From contig NZ_CP163439.1 in assembly GCF_041052385.1 (NCBI RefSeq), positions 2,903,001 through 2,967,000 on the forward strand: 64,000 nt of DNA, written 5' to 3'. This stretch comes from Streptomyces sp. R28 (lineage in GTDB: Bacteria > Actinomycetota > Actinomycetes > Streptomycetales > Streptomycetaceae). The notes beneath the pieces are model-generated. The model worked only from the letters and a program-made list of their open reading frames with translations. It had not been told where the DNA came from and searched no databases. Shown one piece after another: positions 55,930 to 64,000 of the stretch. The position numbers and the translations under genes are program-made. Each line of letters begins with the position of its first letter. Position 1 is the stretch's first letter.

Positions 55930-57114
55930 GTGACCACCGCCCAGACCACGGAGCTCGACGTACAGCCGACTCCGCTCGCCCTGTTGCTGCTCGGCCGTGA
56001 GGCGGACCCGAGGAGCGAGCGGGGCGTCGAGTGCCCCGGCGACCTACCCTCGCCCTCCGACCCCGACCTGGTCGAGCGCGCCCGCGCGGCCAAGGAGAAG
56101 CTCGGGAACAAGGTCTTCGTGCTCGGCCACCACTACCAGCGCGACGAGGTCATCCAGTTCGCGGACGTGACCGGCGACTCCTTCAAGCTGGCCCGCGACG
56201 CGGCCGCGCGCCCGGAGGCCGAGTACATCGTCTTCTGCGGTGTGCACTTCATGGCGGAGTCGGCGGACATCCTGACGTCCGACGACCAGAAGGTCGTCCT
56301 CCCCGACCTCGCCGCCGGCTGCTCGATGGCCGACATGGCGACGGCCGAGCAGGTCGCCGAGTGCTGGGACGTGCTGACCGAGGCAGGCATAGCCGAGCAG
56401 GTCGTGCCGGTGTCGTACATGAACTCGTCCGCCGACATCAAGGCGTTCACGGGCAAGCACGGCGGCACGATCTGCACCTCGTCCAACGCCGAGCGGGCCC
56501 TGGACTGGGCCTTCGAGCAGGGCGAGAAGGTGCTGTTCCTGCCCGACCAGCACCTCGGCCGCAACACCGCGGTCCGGGACATGGGCATGTCCCTGGAGGA
56601 CTGTGTCGTCTACAACCCGCACAAGCCGAACGGCGGGCTGACCGCCGACGAGCTGCGGGCCGCGAAGATGATCCTGTGGCGCGGCCACTGCTCGGTGCAC
56701 GGCCGCTTCAGCCTGGAGTCGGTGAACGACGTGCGCGAGCGGATCCCGGGCGTGAACGTCCTGGTCCACCCCGAGTGCAAGCACGAGGTCGTGGCGGCGG
56801 CGGACTACGTCGGCTCGACGGAGTACATCATCAAGGCCCTGGAGGCCGCCCCGGCCGGCTCCAAGTGGGCCATCGGGACCGAGCTGAACCTCGTACGCCG
56901 TCTGGCGAACCGTTTCGCGCCGGAGGGCAAGGAGATCGTCTTCCTCGACAAGACGGTCTGCTTCTGCTCGACCATGAACCGCATCGACCTCCCCCACCTG
57001 GTCTGGACCCTGGAGTCGCTGGCCGAGGGCAACCTGGTCAACCGCATCGAGGTCGACAAGGAGACGGAGGCGTTCGCGAAGCTGGCGCTGGAGCGGATGC
57101 TGGCGCTGCCGTAG
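55930..57114 (+). CDS. nadA: Quinolinate synthase NadA
   Basis: The 394-residue enzyme condenses iminoaspartate with dihydroxyacetone phosphate to quinolinate in NAD synthesis. The [4Fe-4S] ligands are the Cys in IVFCGVHFMAES, HPECKHEVVAAAD and KTVCFCSTMNR; other motifs are VLGHHYQRDEVIQFADVTGD and YMNSSADIKAF. GTG 55930 (VTTAQTTELDVQP) sits eight bases after AAAGGG; the GTG nine bases upstream is less well spaced. nadB and nadC are not next to it. The nearby A-type carrier erpA could supply its cluster. Confidence 0.96.
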   Translation: MTTAQTTELDVQPTPLALLLLGREADPRSERGVECPGDLPSPSDPDLVERARAAKEKLGNKVFVLGHHYQRDEVIQFADVTGDSFKLARDAAARPEAEYIVFCGVHFMAESADILTSDDQKVVLPDLAAGCSMADMATAEQVAECWDVLTEAGIAEQVVPVSYMNSSADIKAFTGKHGGTICTSSNAERALDWAFEQGEKVLFLPDQHLGRNTAVRDMGMSLEDCVVYNPHKPNGGLTADELRAAKMILWRGHCSVHGRFSLESVNDVRERIPGVNVLVHPECKHEVVAAADYVGSTEYIIKALEAAPAGSKWAIGTELNLVRRLANRFAPEGKEIVFLDKTVCFCSTMNRIDLPHLVWTLESLAEGNLVNRIEVDKETEAFAKLALERMLALP

Positions 57115-57135
57115 CCCGTCCGCCGCGGCCCGCGC

Positions 57136-59382
57136 TCACCCCGCCGAGACCGGTGTCCGGTCGGGGTGGGCCGGGTCGAGGGTGAAGACCGTGCCGTCGG
57201 CGGTCGCCACCACCAGGGCGCCCTTGTCGAACAGCACGACGGGCGTGATCCCGCTGGCCAGGACCTCGGCGCGGGTGGAGGACTCCCACAGCGGGGTGCC
57301 GCGCGCCGCGTCCAGGGCCGCCACCCGTCCGCTCCCACTGGCCACGTACGCGGTGCGCCCGGTGGCGTCCACCATGACCTGGCCGGGCGACTCCACGGTG
57401 GTGCGGGTCTCCCACACCTTCACTCCCGTCAGCGGCGAGGCGGCGGTCACCTGGCCGGTGGAGTTGGAGAAGTAGAGCGTGCCGCGCGCCAGGGCCACGG
57501 TCCCCCGGTACCGCTGGGGCAGTTCCGTCACCTCGCGCTTCCCGCTCTCGGGGTCGACGCACACGATACGGGTGTACGTCAGGTCTCGGCCGGCCGCGAC
57601 CACGTCCGCTTCCGCGTCCGACTCCACGAACAGCAGCTTCCCGTCGAGGGTGCCGACGAAGCTGCCGCTGTCCGCGGGCGAGGCCAGGCGCCGCACGGAG
57701 CCGTCGGAGGGGTCGACGACGATGAACTGCGTGTCGTCGTCCGCCGCGTCGGTGACGCACTCGATGTACGGACGGTCCGCCACGTCGAGCAGGGTGCAGA
57801 AGTGCTTCGCCGGCAGGGGTATCGTCCAGCGCTCCTTGCCGTCGGCCGCCGAGCGGGCGGTCACCGTCCGGCCGTCGGCCTCCTGCATGAGGACCAGTCC
57901 GGCGACGTCGATCGACCCCGGGCTGCCGTTGTGCACCTTCCGGGACCAGGCCTCCTCGCCGCTGTCGCGGTCGAGGGCGACGAGGGACTGCTCCTGGGTG
58001 AAGCCGGACGCGTTGTTGACGAGCAGCTGGACGAGCACCACATCGCCGTCGGCCCCGACGACCGTCGAGGTGTACCGGTCCGCGGGGATGCCGGCCGGCG
58101 CGATGCCGGCGCGCCAGAGGGTCTTGCCGGTGGCGCCGTCGATCCGTTCCGGGAGGAGTGCGTTGCCGCCGCAGTAGACGGAGCCCTGGTCCACCGCGCA
58201 GTGCGGCGCCACGTCCGCACCGTTCACGTCCGGCGCCTTGGTCACCCCGCTCGCGGCGGTCTCGGTCACCCCCGTCCGCCACGGCTTCCAGCCGGCCGGG
58301 AGGGCTGCCCAGCGGGACGCGGCGGACGCGGCGGCCGGGTCGGGGCTCACCGACGACGGGTCGTCCGCGAAACCCGGCCCGTACCGCATATAGCCCAGGA
58401 GCCCCAGGCCGAGCACGCCGACCGTGCCGACCGCGGCCCACAACGGACGCGCACGGCTGCGGCGGCCGGAGCCGGCGGCGGTGCGGTCGACGGCGCTGCC
58501 CGGGTCGGTCTCCGCGCCGGCCCGCGGTGCGCCCGCACGCAGGGTCGTCGTGGGCGGATCGTCCTCCGCGGGCTCGGGCAGGACGGCCGCGAACTCGTGG
58601 GCCAGTTCGTCGAGTCCGGGCCGGTCCTTGGTCTCCTTGGCCAGGCACCGCTCCAGGACGGTGCGCAGCGGGCTCGCCACCCCCTCCAGTACGGGCTCGT
58701 TGTGGACGACCCGGTAAGCGGTCAGATAGGGGCTGTCGGCGTCGAAGGGGCCCCGGCCCGTGATGCAGAACACCAGCAGCGCGCCGAGCGAGAAGACGTC
58801 CGAGGCAGGGCCGACCTTGCGGGCGTCGGTGAGCTGTTCCGGTGACATGAAGGGCGGGGTGCCGATCATCTGGCCGGTCTCGGTGAGGGTGTTGTGGTTC
58901 TCGGCGGCCCGGGAGATGCCGAAGTCGATGACGCGGGGACCGTCCGCGGCCATCAGGACGTTGGCCGGCTTGAGGTCACGGTGCACCACCCCCGCCCGGT
59001 GGATCTCCCGCAGGGCCTCCACCAGCCCCAGGGCCACCTGCCGCAGTTCGCCGCCGCGCAGCGCGCCCTGCTCGCGGATCCGGTCGGCGAGGGAGCGGCC
59101 GGGCACGTACTGGGTGGCCATCCAGGGCCGTACCGCCTCGGGGTCGGCGTCCACGACCGGCGCGGTGAAGGCGCCGCTCACCTTGCGGACGGACTCGATC
59201 TCCTGGAGGAAGCGGGCACGGAAGACCTTGTCCTCGGCGTACTGGGCGTGCACCACCTTGACGGCGACCTCGCGGCCCGAGCGTGCCCTGCCCCGGTAGA
59301 CGATCCCCATGCCTCCGGCCCCGAGCCGGTCGACCAGCTTGTAGCCGCCGACCGACTTCGGGTCGTCCCTGTGCAGCGGCAC
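57136..59382 (-). CDS. Receptor Ser/Thr protein kinase with PQQ-type beta-propeller
   Basis: A 748-residue kinase from GTG 59382 behind GGAAGGGG. The kinase domain (about residues 12-270) has DRLGAGGMGIVYRG, VAVKVVHAQYAED, HRDLKPANVLM, DFGISRAAE, and FMSPEQLTDAR; all catalytic residues are present. One membrane helix follows (LWAAVGTVGVLGLGLLGYMR, about 317-338). The exported part is a PQQ-like propeller with blades such as GATGKTLWRAG, LDRDSGEEAWSRK, LDAARGTPLWESS and VFTLDPAHPD. It is AfsK-like in layout; the propeller probably senses an external ligand or protein. It converges with nadA. Confidence 0.93.
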   Translation of the reverse strand: MPLHRDDPKSVGGYKLVDRLGAGGMGIVYRGRARSGREVAVKVVHAQYAEDKVFRARFLQEIESVRKVSGAFTAPVVDADPEAVRPWMATQYVPGRSLADRIREQGALRGGELRQVALGLVEALREIHRAGVVHRDLKPANVLMAADGPRVIDFGISRAAENHNTLTETGQMIGTPPFMSPEQLTDARKVGPASDVFSLGALLVFCITGRGPFDADSPYLTAYRVVHNEPVLEGVASPLRTVLERCLAKETKDRPGLDELAHEFAAVLPEPAEDDPPTTTLRAGAPRAGAETDPGSAVDRTAAGSGRRSRARPLWAAVGTVGVLGLGLLGYMRYGPGFADDPSSVSPDPAAASAASRWAALPAGWKPWRTGVTETAASGVTKAPDVNGADVAPHCAVDQGSVYCGGNALLPERIDGATGKTLWRAGIAPAGIPADRYTSTVVGADGDVVLVQLLVNNASGFTQEQSLVALDRDSGEEAWSRKVHNGSPGSIDVAGLVLMQEADGRTVTARSAADGKERWTIPLPAKHFCTLLDVADRPYIECVTDAADDDTQFIVVDPSDGSVRRLASPADSGSFVGTLDGKLLFVESDAEADVVAAGRDLTYTRIVCVDPESGKREVTELPQRYRGTVALARGTLYFSNSTGQVTAASPLTGVKVWETRTTVESPGQVMVDATGRTAYVASGSGRVAALDAARGTPLWESSTRAEVLASGITPVVLFDKGALVVATADGTVFTLDPAHPDRTPVSAG

Positions 59383-59545
59383 GCGCGAATCCCCTTCCGC
59401 CGCAGAGCAGTTCGAGGCCACAGAATACGTAACCCGGGTACGGCGGCGGCCGGGTCCCCGACCTTTGTGGATCGGGGCCCGGCCGCCGTGGATCGTGACC
59501 GTCGTCGTTCTGGACCGTGACCGTCGTCCTGGACGACGAGGGCCG

Positions 59546-62500
59546 TCACACTCCCGCGGGTTCGGGCTCCCCCGATTCCGCCTGCTGAGCGGGCGCCCCG
59601 GCCTTCTTGGCCTTCCTCGCCGCCCGCTTCTTCGCCCGGCGCTCCTTGCGGAGCTCCAGCATCGTGTAGAGCGTCGGAACGAGCAGCAGCGTCAGCATGG
59701 TCGAGGTGATCAGACCGCCGATCACGACCACCGCCAGCGGCTGGGCGATGAAGCCGCCCTCGCCGGTGACGCCCAGGGCCATCGGGAGCAGCGCGAAGAT
59801 CGTCGCCAGGGCCGTCATGAGGATCGGGCGCAGCCGGTGCCGGCCGCCCTCGATCACGGCCTCCACGACGCCGTAACCCTGCTTCCTGTACTGGTTGATG
59901 AGGTCGATCAGCACGATCGCGTTCGTCACCACGATGCCGATCAGCATCAGCATGCCGATCATCGCGGGGACGCCCATCGGGGTGCCGGTCGCCACCAGGA
60001 GGCCGATCGCGCCGGTCGCCGCGAACGGGATCGACACGAGCAGGATGAGTGGCTGGGCCAGCGAGCGGAAGGTCGCCACCAGCAGCATGAAGACGATCGC
60101 GATCGCCGCGAGCATCGCCAGACCCAGGTTGGCGAACGCGTCGTCCTGGTCCTGCGAGACACCGCCGATCTCGGCCGTCGCGCCCGCCGGGAGGGTCAGG
60201 CCGTTGATCTTGGACTGGAGGTCCGCGCTCACCGCGCCCGTGTTGTCGCCGGTCGGCTTTGCGGTGATCGTGGCGGCCCGCTGACCGTCGATCCGGGTCA
60301 TCGAGACCGGGCCGTCCACCAGCTTCACGTCCGCGATGTCGCCGAGCTTCACCGGGCCCAGGCGCAGGTCCTGAAGCTGCTTCAGCGTCTTCGCGGGCTT
60401 CGCCGACCTGATGACGATGTCGCGCTCGGTGTCGTCGAGGGTCGCCTGGGCCGCCGTGTTGCCGCGGACCGCCTGGGCGACGGCCATGCCGAGGGTCTGG
60501 TCGTTGAAACCGGCCGCGGCCGCCTTGTCGTTGGCCTTGACCGAGATGCGCGGCACACTCTGCGACAGGTCGCTGGTCACGTCCGTGACGTCGTCCAGAC
60601 CGGCCACCGCCCCCCGGACCTGCTCGGCCGCCGTGCGCAGGACGCCCGCGTCGGCCGCCTTCACGACGACGCTCAGGTCCTGGGCGCCGAAGCCGTCGCC
60701 GGCCGCGATGGTGGTCGTACCGATGCCGTCGAGCTCCTTCAGGCCCGCCTCGATGCGGTCCTGCACCTCGTCGTACGACGCCGAGTCCTCCAGCATCACC
60801 TGGTACGACGCCTGGTTGGTGTCGGTGCCGCCGCCGAAGGCCGCCATGAAGCCGGACGAGCCGACCGTGACCTGGTAGTCCTTCACGCCCTTGATGCCGT
60901 CGAGCAGCTTCTCGACCTTCTTGGCCTCCTCGTCGGTGGCCGCCAGGCTGGTGCCCGGCTTCAACTCCTGCTTGACGGTGAGCACTTCCTGCTCGCCCTG
61001 GTCGAAGAAGTTCGTCTTCAGCAGCGGCGCCATGCCGAACGTGCCGATGAGGATGACGATCGCGAGCAGCACGCTGGTCAGCCGGCGGCGCGTCGCGAAC
61101 CGCAGGACGGGGACGTAGAAGCGCTGGAGCCTGCTCTTCGCCTCCTTCTCCTCCGCCGCCCGGCGGGCCTCGTCGGCGTCCGCCGGGGTGCCCTTCGGGG
61201 CGCGCAGGAACCAGTACGACAGGACCGGTACGACCGTCAGCGAGACCAGCAGCGAGGCCAGCAGCGCGGCTGTCACCGTCAGGCTGAACGAGCCGAACAG
61301 CTGGCCCACCATGCCGCCGACCAGGCCGATCGGCAGGAAGACGGCGACCGTGGTGAGGGTGGAGGAGGTGACCGCTCCGGCGACCTCGCGGACCGCCTTG
61401 AGGATGGCCTCCTCACGCTCCTCGCCGTAGCCGAGGTGCCGCTTGATGTTCTCCAGCACCACGATCGAGTCGTCGACGACGCGGCCGATGGCGATGGTGA
61501 GCGCGCCGAGCGTCAGCATGTTCAGCGACAGGTCGCGCGTCCACAGCACGATCAGGGCGAGGACGACCGACAGCGGGATGGAGACCGCGGTCACCAGCGT
61601 CGAGCGGATCGACGCGAGGAAGACCAGGATGATGAGGACCGCGAAGAGCAGGCCGAGGGCGCCCTCGGTGGTCAGGCCGTCGATGGACTTCTTCACCGCC
61701 GGGCCCTGGTCGCTGACCACGGTGAGCGTGGCGTCCGAGCCGAGGTCCTTCCGCAGCTCCGGGAGCTTGTCGCGCACCGCGTCCGAGATCGCGACCGCGC
61801 TGCCGTCGCGGTCCATGGTGACCGCGACCGCGAGGGACGGCTTGCCGTCGGTGCGGGTGATGGAGTCGGCCGCGGCCTGCTCCTGCTTGACGTCGGCCAC
61901 GTCACCGAGGCGGACCGGCTTCTTCCCGGCAGCGAAAGCGCCCTCGCCGGTGACCATGAGGTCCTCGATCTGCTGGACCGAGGTGAAGCCACCGCCCACC
62001 TGGACCGTGCGGTTGTCGCCGTCCTCGTCGAAGGAGCCCGCCGGGACGGTGGCGGCGCCCGCCTGCAGGGCCTGGGAGAGCGCGGCCGAGGTCAGCCCCG
62101 CCTTGGCCAGCTTCGCGTCGTCCGGCGTGACGGTGACCTGGAGGTCCCGTACGCCGTCGACGGTGACCTGGCCGACGCCGTCGATGTCCTTCAGGCCCGC
62201 GACGACGGTCCGGTCGAGCTGGTCGGCCAGGGCCTGCTGGTCCTGGCCGGAGGTGACGGCGAGGACGACGGTCGGGATGTCGTCCGTGGAACCGGCGATG
62301 ACCTGCGGGTCCACGGCGTCCGGCAGCTGGACGCGGGCCCGGTTGACGGCCTGCTGGACGTCGGCGACGAGCTGCTGGGTGTCGGGGCCGTAGTCGAAGG
62401 ACGCCATGATCACGGCGTTGCCCTCGCTCGCGGTGGAGGTGACGCCGGTGATGCCGTCGACGGCTTCGAGGCTGTCCTCGATGGGCTCGACGACCTGCTT

Positions 62501-62683
62501 CTCGACCACGTCCGGTGAGGCGCCCTGGTACGGCGCCAGCACGGACACCATGGGCAGTTCGATGGAGGGCAGCAGCTGCTGCTTGAGCTGGGGTATCGCG
62601 ATGGCACCGAAGGCGATCGCGATGATCGACATCAGGCCGATCAGGGCACGTTGGGCAAGGCTGAATCTCGACAGCCAGGACAT
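59546..62683 (-). CDS. RND-superfamily (HAE1/AcrB-like) transporter
   Basis: A 1045-residue pump with 12 membrane helices and two large external loops: FSLAQRALIGLMSIIAIAFG, VSVLAPYQGASPDVVEKQVV, the proton-relay Asp pair in GRVVDDSIVVLENIKRHLGY, and matching helices in the second half (LMLIGIVVTNAIVLIDLINQ). It resembles Gram-negative AcrB-type transporters in length and motifs, yet there is no membrane-fusion or outer-membrane partner gene here, as expected for a single-membrane organism. The tail is Lys/Ala-rich (KKRAARKAKKAGAPAQQAES). It is probably controlled by the two-component genes just upstream. The substrate is unknown. Confidence 0.93.
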   Translation of the reverse strand: MSWLSRFSLAQRALIGLMSIIAIAFGAIAIPQLKQQLLPSIELPMVSVLAPYQGASPDVVEKQVVEPIEDSLEAVDGITGVTSTASEGNAVIMASFDYGPDTQQLVADVQQAVNRARVQLPDAVDPQVIAGSTDDIPTVVLAVTSGQDQQALADQLDRTVVAGLKDIDGVGQVTVDGVRDLQVTVTPDDAKLAKAGLTSAALSQALQAGAATVPAGSFDEDGDNRTVQVGGGFTSVQQIEDLMVTGEGAFAAGKKPVRLGDVADVKQEQAAADSITRTDGKPSLAVAVTMDRDGSAVAISDAVRDKLPELRKDLGSDATLTVVSDQGPAVKKSIDGLTTEGALGLLFAVLIILVFLASIRSTLVTAVSIPLSVVLALIVLWTRDLSLNMLTLGALTIAIGRVVDDSIVVLENIKRHLGYGEEREEAILKAVREVAGAVTSSTLTTVAVFLPIGLVGGMVGQLFGSFSLTVTAALLASLLVSLTVVPVLSYWFLRAPKGTPADADEARRAAEEKEAKSRLQRFYVPVLRFATRRRLTSVLLAIVILIGTFGMAPLLKTNFFDQGEQEVLTVKQELKPGTSLAATDEEAKKVEKLLDGIKGVKDYQVTVGSSGFMAAFGGGTDTNQASYQVMLEDSASYDEVQDRIEAGLKELDGIGTTTIAAGDGFGAQDLSVVVKAADAGVLRTAAEQVRGAVAGLDDVTDVTSDLSQSVPRISVKANDKAAAAGFNDQTLGMAVAQAVRGNTAAQATLDDTERDIVIRSAKPAKTLKQLQDLRLGPVKLGDIADVKLVDGPVSMTRIDGQRAATITAKPTGDNTGAVSADLQSKINGLTLPAGATAEIGGVSQDQDDAFANLGLAMLAAIAIVFMLLVATFRSLAQPLILLVSIPFAATGAIGLLVATGTPMGVPAMIGMLMLIGIVVTNAIVLIDLINQYRKQGYGVVEAVIEGGRHRLRPILMTALATIFALLPMALGVTGEGGFIAQPLAVVVIGGLITSTMLTLLLVPTLYTMLELRKERRAKKRAARKAKKAGAPAQQAESGEPEPAGV

Positions 62684-62862
62684 GGGTCAGGGTCTCTCTT
62701 CTGTGAGCGGCAGAAGTGGGCAGCGGACGTGGCAGGGGCGTCTGTGGCGCACATGTGAGCGCCCGCCCTTACACCCTGAGCCATCGGGGAGCCCGGTTTC
62801 GTAGGCCCCAGGTCCATTTCCTTATACGGCGCATACTCCGGGCGCAGTACGCCCGTCGAAGG

Positions 62863-63546
62863 TCACTCCACCCTTGGACGTACCAGCCCGGACTCGTACG
62901 CGATCACCACGAGCTGGGCCCGGTCGCGGGCGCCGAGCTTGGACATGGCCCGGTTGACGTGCGTCTTCACGGTCAGCGGGCTGACCTCGAGGCGCTCGGC
63001 GATCTCGTCGTTGGACTGCCCGCCGGCGACCTGGACCAGGACCTCGCGCTCCCGGACGGTGAGCGCGTCGAGCCGCTCGGCGCGGGCGGGGTCGCGGTCG
63101 TCGTCCGCTCCGTCGCCCTGGGCGAGGAAGCGGGCGATCAGCCCTTTGGTGGCGGCCGGGGACAGCAGGGCCTCGCCGCCGGCCGCGACGCGGATGGCGC
63201 TGAGCAGTTCGTCGGGTTCGGAGCCCTTGCCGAGGAAGCCGGAGGCACCGGCGCGCAGCGACTGCACGACGTAGTCGTCGACCTCGAAGGTGGTGAGGAT
63301 GACGACGCGGACATGGGCGAGGGACGGGTCGGCGCTGATCATGCGGGTGGCGGCGAGGCCGTCGGTGCCGGGCATCCGGATGTCCATCAGTACGATGTCC
63401 GCCCGCTCCTCCTTGGCCAGCCGCACCGCCTCCGCCCCGTCGGACGCCTCCCCGACGACCTCCATGTCGGGCTCGGAGTCGACCAGCACCCGGAAGGCGC
63501 TGCGGAGGAGGGCCTGGTCGTCGGCGAGCAGGACGCGGATGGTCAT
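62863..63546 (-). CDS. LuxR/NarL-family response regulator
   Basis: A 227-residue regulator. The receiver domain has VLLADDQALLRSAFRVLVDS, the phospho-acceptor in IVLMDIRMPGTDGLAATRMI, and Lys in GASGFLGKGSEPDELL. The C-terminal helix-turn-helix is LTVREREVLVQVAGGQSNDE with IAERLEVSPLTVKTHVNRAM. It forms a pair with the kinase gene upstream (76 bases apart) and lies 179 bases from the RND transporter gene, its likely target. Confidence 0.95.
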   Translation of the reverse strand: MTIRVLLADDQALLRSAFRVLVDSEPDMEVVGEASDGAEAVRLAKEERADIVLMDIRMPGTDGLAATRMISADPSLAHVRVVILTTFEVDDYVVQSLRAGASGFLGKGSEPDELLSAIRVAAGGEALLSPAATKGLIARFLAQGDGADDDRDPARAERLDALTVREREVLVQVAGGQSNDEIAERLEVSPLTVKTHVNRAMSKLGARDRAQLVVIAYESGLVRPRVE

Positions 63547-63589
63547 GCGGGGTCCTCGTCTGTCGTGTGGCGTACCGCGTCTTCGGTGG

Positions 63590-63640
63590 TCATACGGCGT
63601 CTTCCGCTTCGGTTCTCATACGTCATACGGCGTCTTCCGC
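63590..63640. repeat. 18-base direct repeat at the end of the sensor kinase gene
   Basis: TCATACGGCGTCTTCCGC occurs at 63590-63607 and 63623-63640. The second copy includes the kinase stop codon (TCA, read on the minus strand) and its last codons. The region 63566-63640 looks like repeated variants of one unit (CGTACCGCGTCTTCGGTGGT is a diverged third copy). It is a small local duplication. Confidence 0.75.
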
Positions 63641-64000
63641 GGCGCGGGTGCGGCTCTTGAGCGGCAGGATCGCATGGACGCGGAAACCGCCCCCGTAGCG
63701 GGGGCCGGTGGTGAGGGTGCCGCGCAGGGCGGTGACGCGCTCGCGCATGCCGAGCAGGCCGTGGCCGCCGCCCTCGGTCGTGTCGTCCTTGCCGGCGCCG
63801 TCGTCGAGGACGGTGATCTCGATGTTCGGCCCCACGCGGACGACGCTGACCTCGGCTTTCGCCTCCGAGCCCGCGTGCTTCTGCACGTTGGTGAGGGCCT
63901 CCTGGATGACGCGGTAGGCGGCCAGGTCGACGGCGGCGGGGAGCGTGGTGCCCTGGTCGGTGCGGGCGACCTCCACCTGGAGGCCCGCGCTGCGGAAGGT
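63623..64000 (-). CDS. Sensor histidine kinase, C-terminal part (runs off the window)
   Basis: The last 125 residues of a NarX/DesK-type kinase, open at the window edge. The visible part is the HATPase domain: AAVDLAAYRVIQEALTNVQK (N box), ITVLDDGAGKDDTT (G1 box), and GHGLLGMRERVTALRGTLTT. The phospho-His domain and any membrane helices lie beyond base 64000. It ends RAAEDAV, with a partial duplication of the last codons after the stop. It is the partner of the adjacent response regulator. Confidence 0.93.
   Translation of the reverse strand, partial: TFRSAGLQVEVARTDQGTTLPAAVDLAAYRVIQEALTNVQKHAGSEAKAEVSVVRVGPNIEITVLDDGAGKDDTTEGGGHGLLGMRERVTALRGTLTTGPRYGGGFRVHAILPLKSRTRAAEDAV

Overview
The window is about 64 kb of very GC-rich actinobacterial chromosome. 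Codon third positions are strongly GC-biased, GTG and TTG starts are common, and the gene set fits a Streptomyces core-chromosome segment. From memory, gene order resembles the S. coelicolor segment from the thiOSG genes through pkaF, bfr, trpE, pfkA, macRS and glkA to qcr/cta, erpA and nadA. That comparison could not be run here. I see no rRNA, tRNA, CRISPR array, phage or insertion sequence.

Layout. 0-2.3 kb: thiamine thiazole genes thiO-thiS-thiG behind a TPP riboswitch; thiO carries a one-base frameshift. 2.4-7.5 kb: PASTA-domain Ser/Thr kinase, endonuclease IV, a histidine-rich membrane protein behind a CsoR-like copper operator, a molybdopterin oxidoreductase, bacterioferritin and its ferredoxin partner (iron box). 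7.5-12.5 kb: DAHP synthase, the trp leader peptide and attenuator, fused anthranilate synthase trpE, a D-lactate dehydrogenase remnant against a common Streptomyces repeat, and a phosphofructokinase with PPi-type residues. 12.6-19 kb: two-component pair macR/macS, a frameshifted acyltransferase, an esterase, an endonuclease-like protein and glucokinase. 19-31.7 kb: an ArsA-like ATPase group, acyl-CoA ligase, cholesterol oxidase, PimB-type mannosyltransferase, a polytopic glycosyltransferase, a MATE exporter with divergent PadR regulator, and a zinc-peptidase-like lipoprotein. 31.7-38 kb: two NlpC/P60 cell-wall hydrolases, a NYN-domain protein, a zinc ribbon, a rhomboid, a lone RAM domain, and a rearranged spot with a glycerate kinase fragment. 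38-41 kb: a class V aminotransferase behind a SAM-IV riboswitch, and trpD.

41-50 kb is the respiratory core: qcrB-qcrA-qcrC-ctaE and ctaF-ctaD-ctaC, all leftward, encoding the cytochrome bcc-aa3 supercomplex. Between the two blocks lie a small receiver-like protein and an L,D-transpeptidase lipoprotein. 50-57 kb holds a NifS-TusA fusion, a PfkB-family kinase, a large acidic membrane protein, erpA and nadA (Fe-S and NAD supply). 57-64 kb holds a beta-propeller receptor kinase, a large RND transporter, and a NarL-type two-component pair whose kinase runs off the end.

The best leads are: the copper-operator/DUF4396 unit, the SAM-IV-controlled aminotransferase, the pseudo-receiver between the cytochrome operons, PPi-type residues in the phosphofructokinase, the decayed D-lactate dehydrogenase beside a dispersed repeat, and two single-base frameshifts that may be sequence errors.
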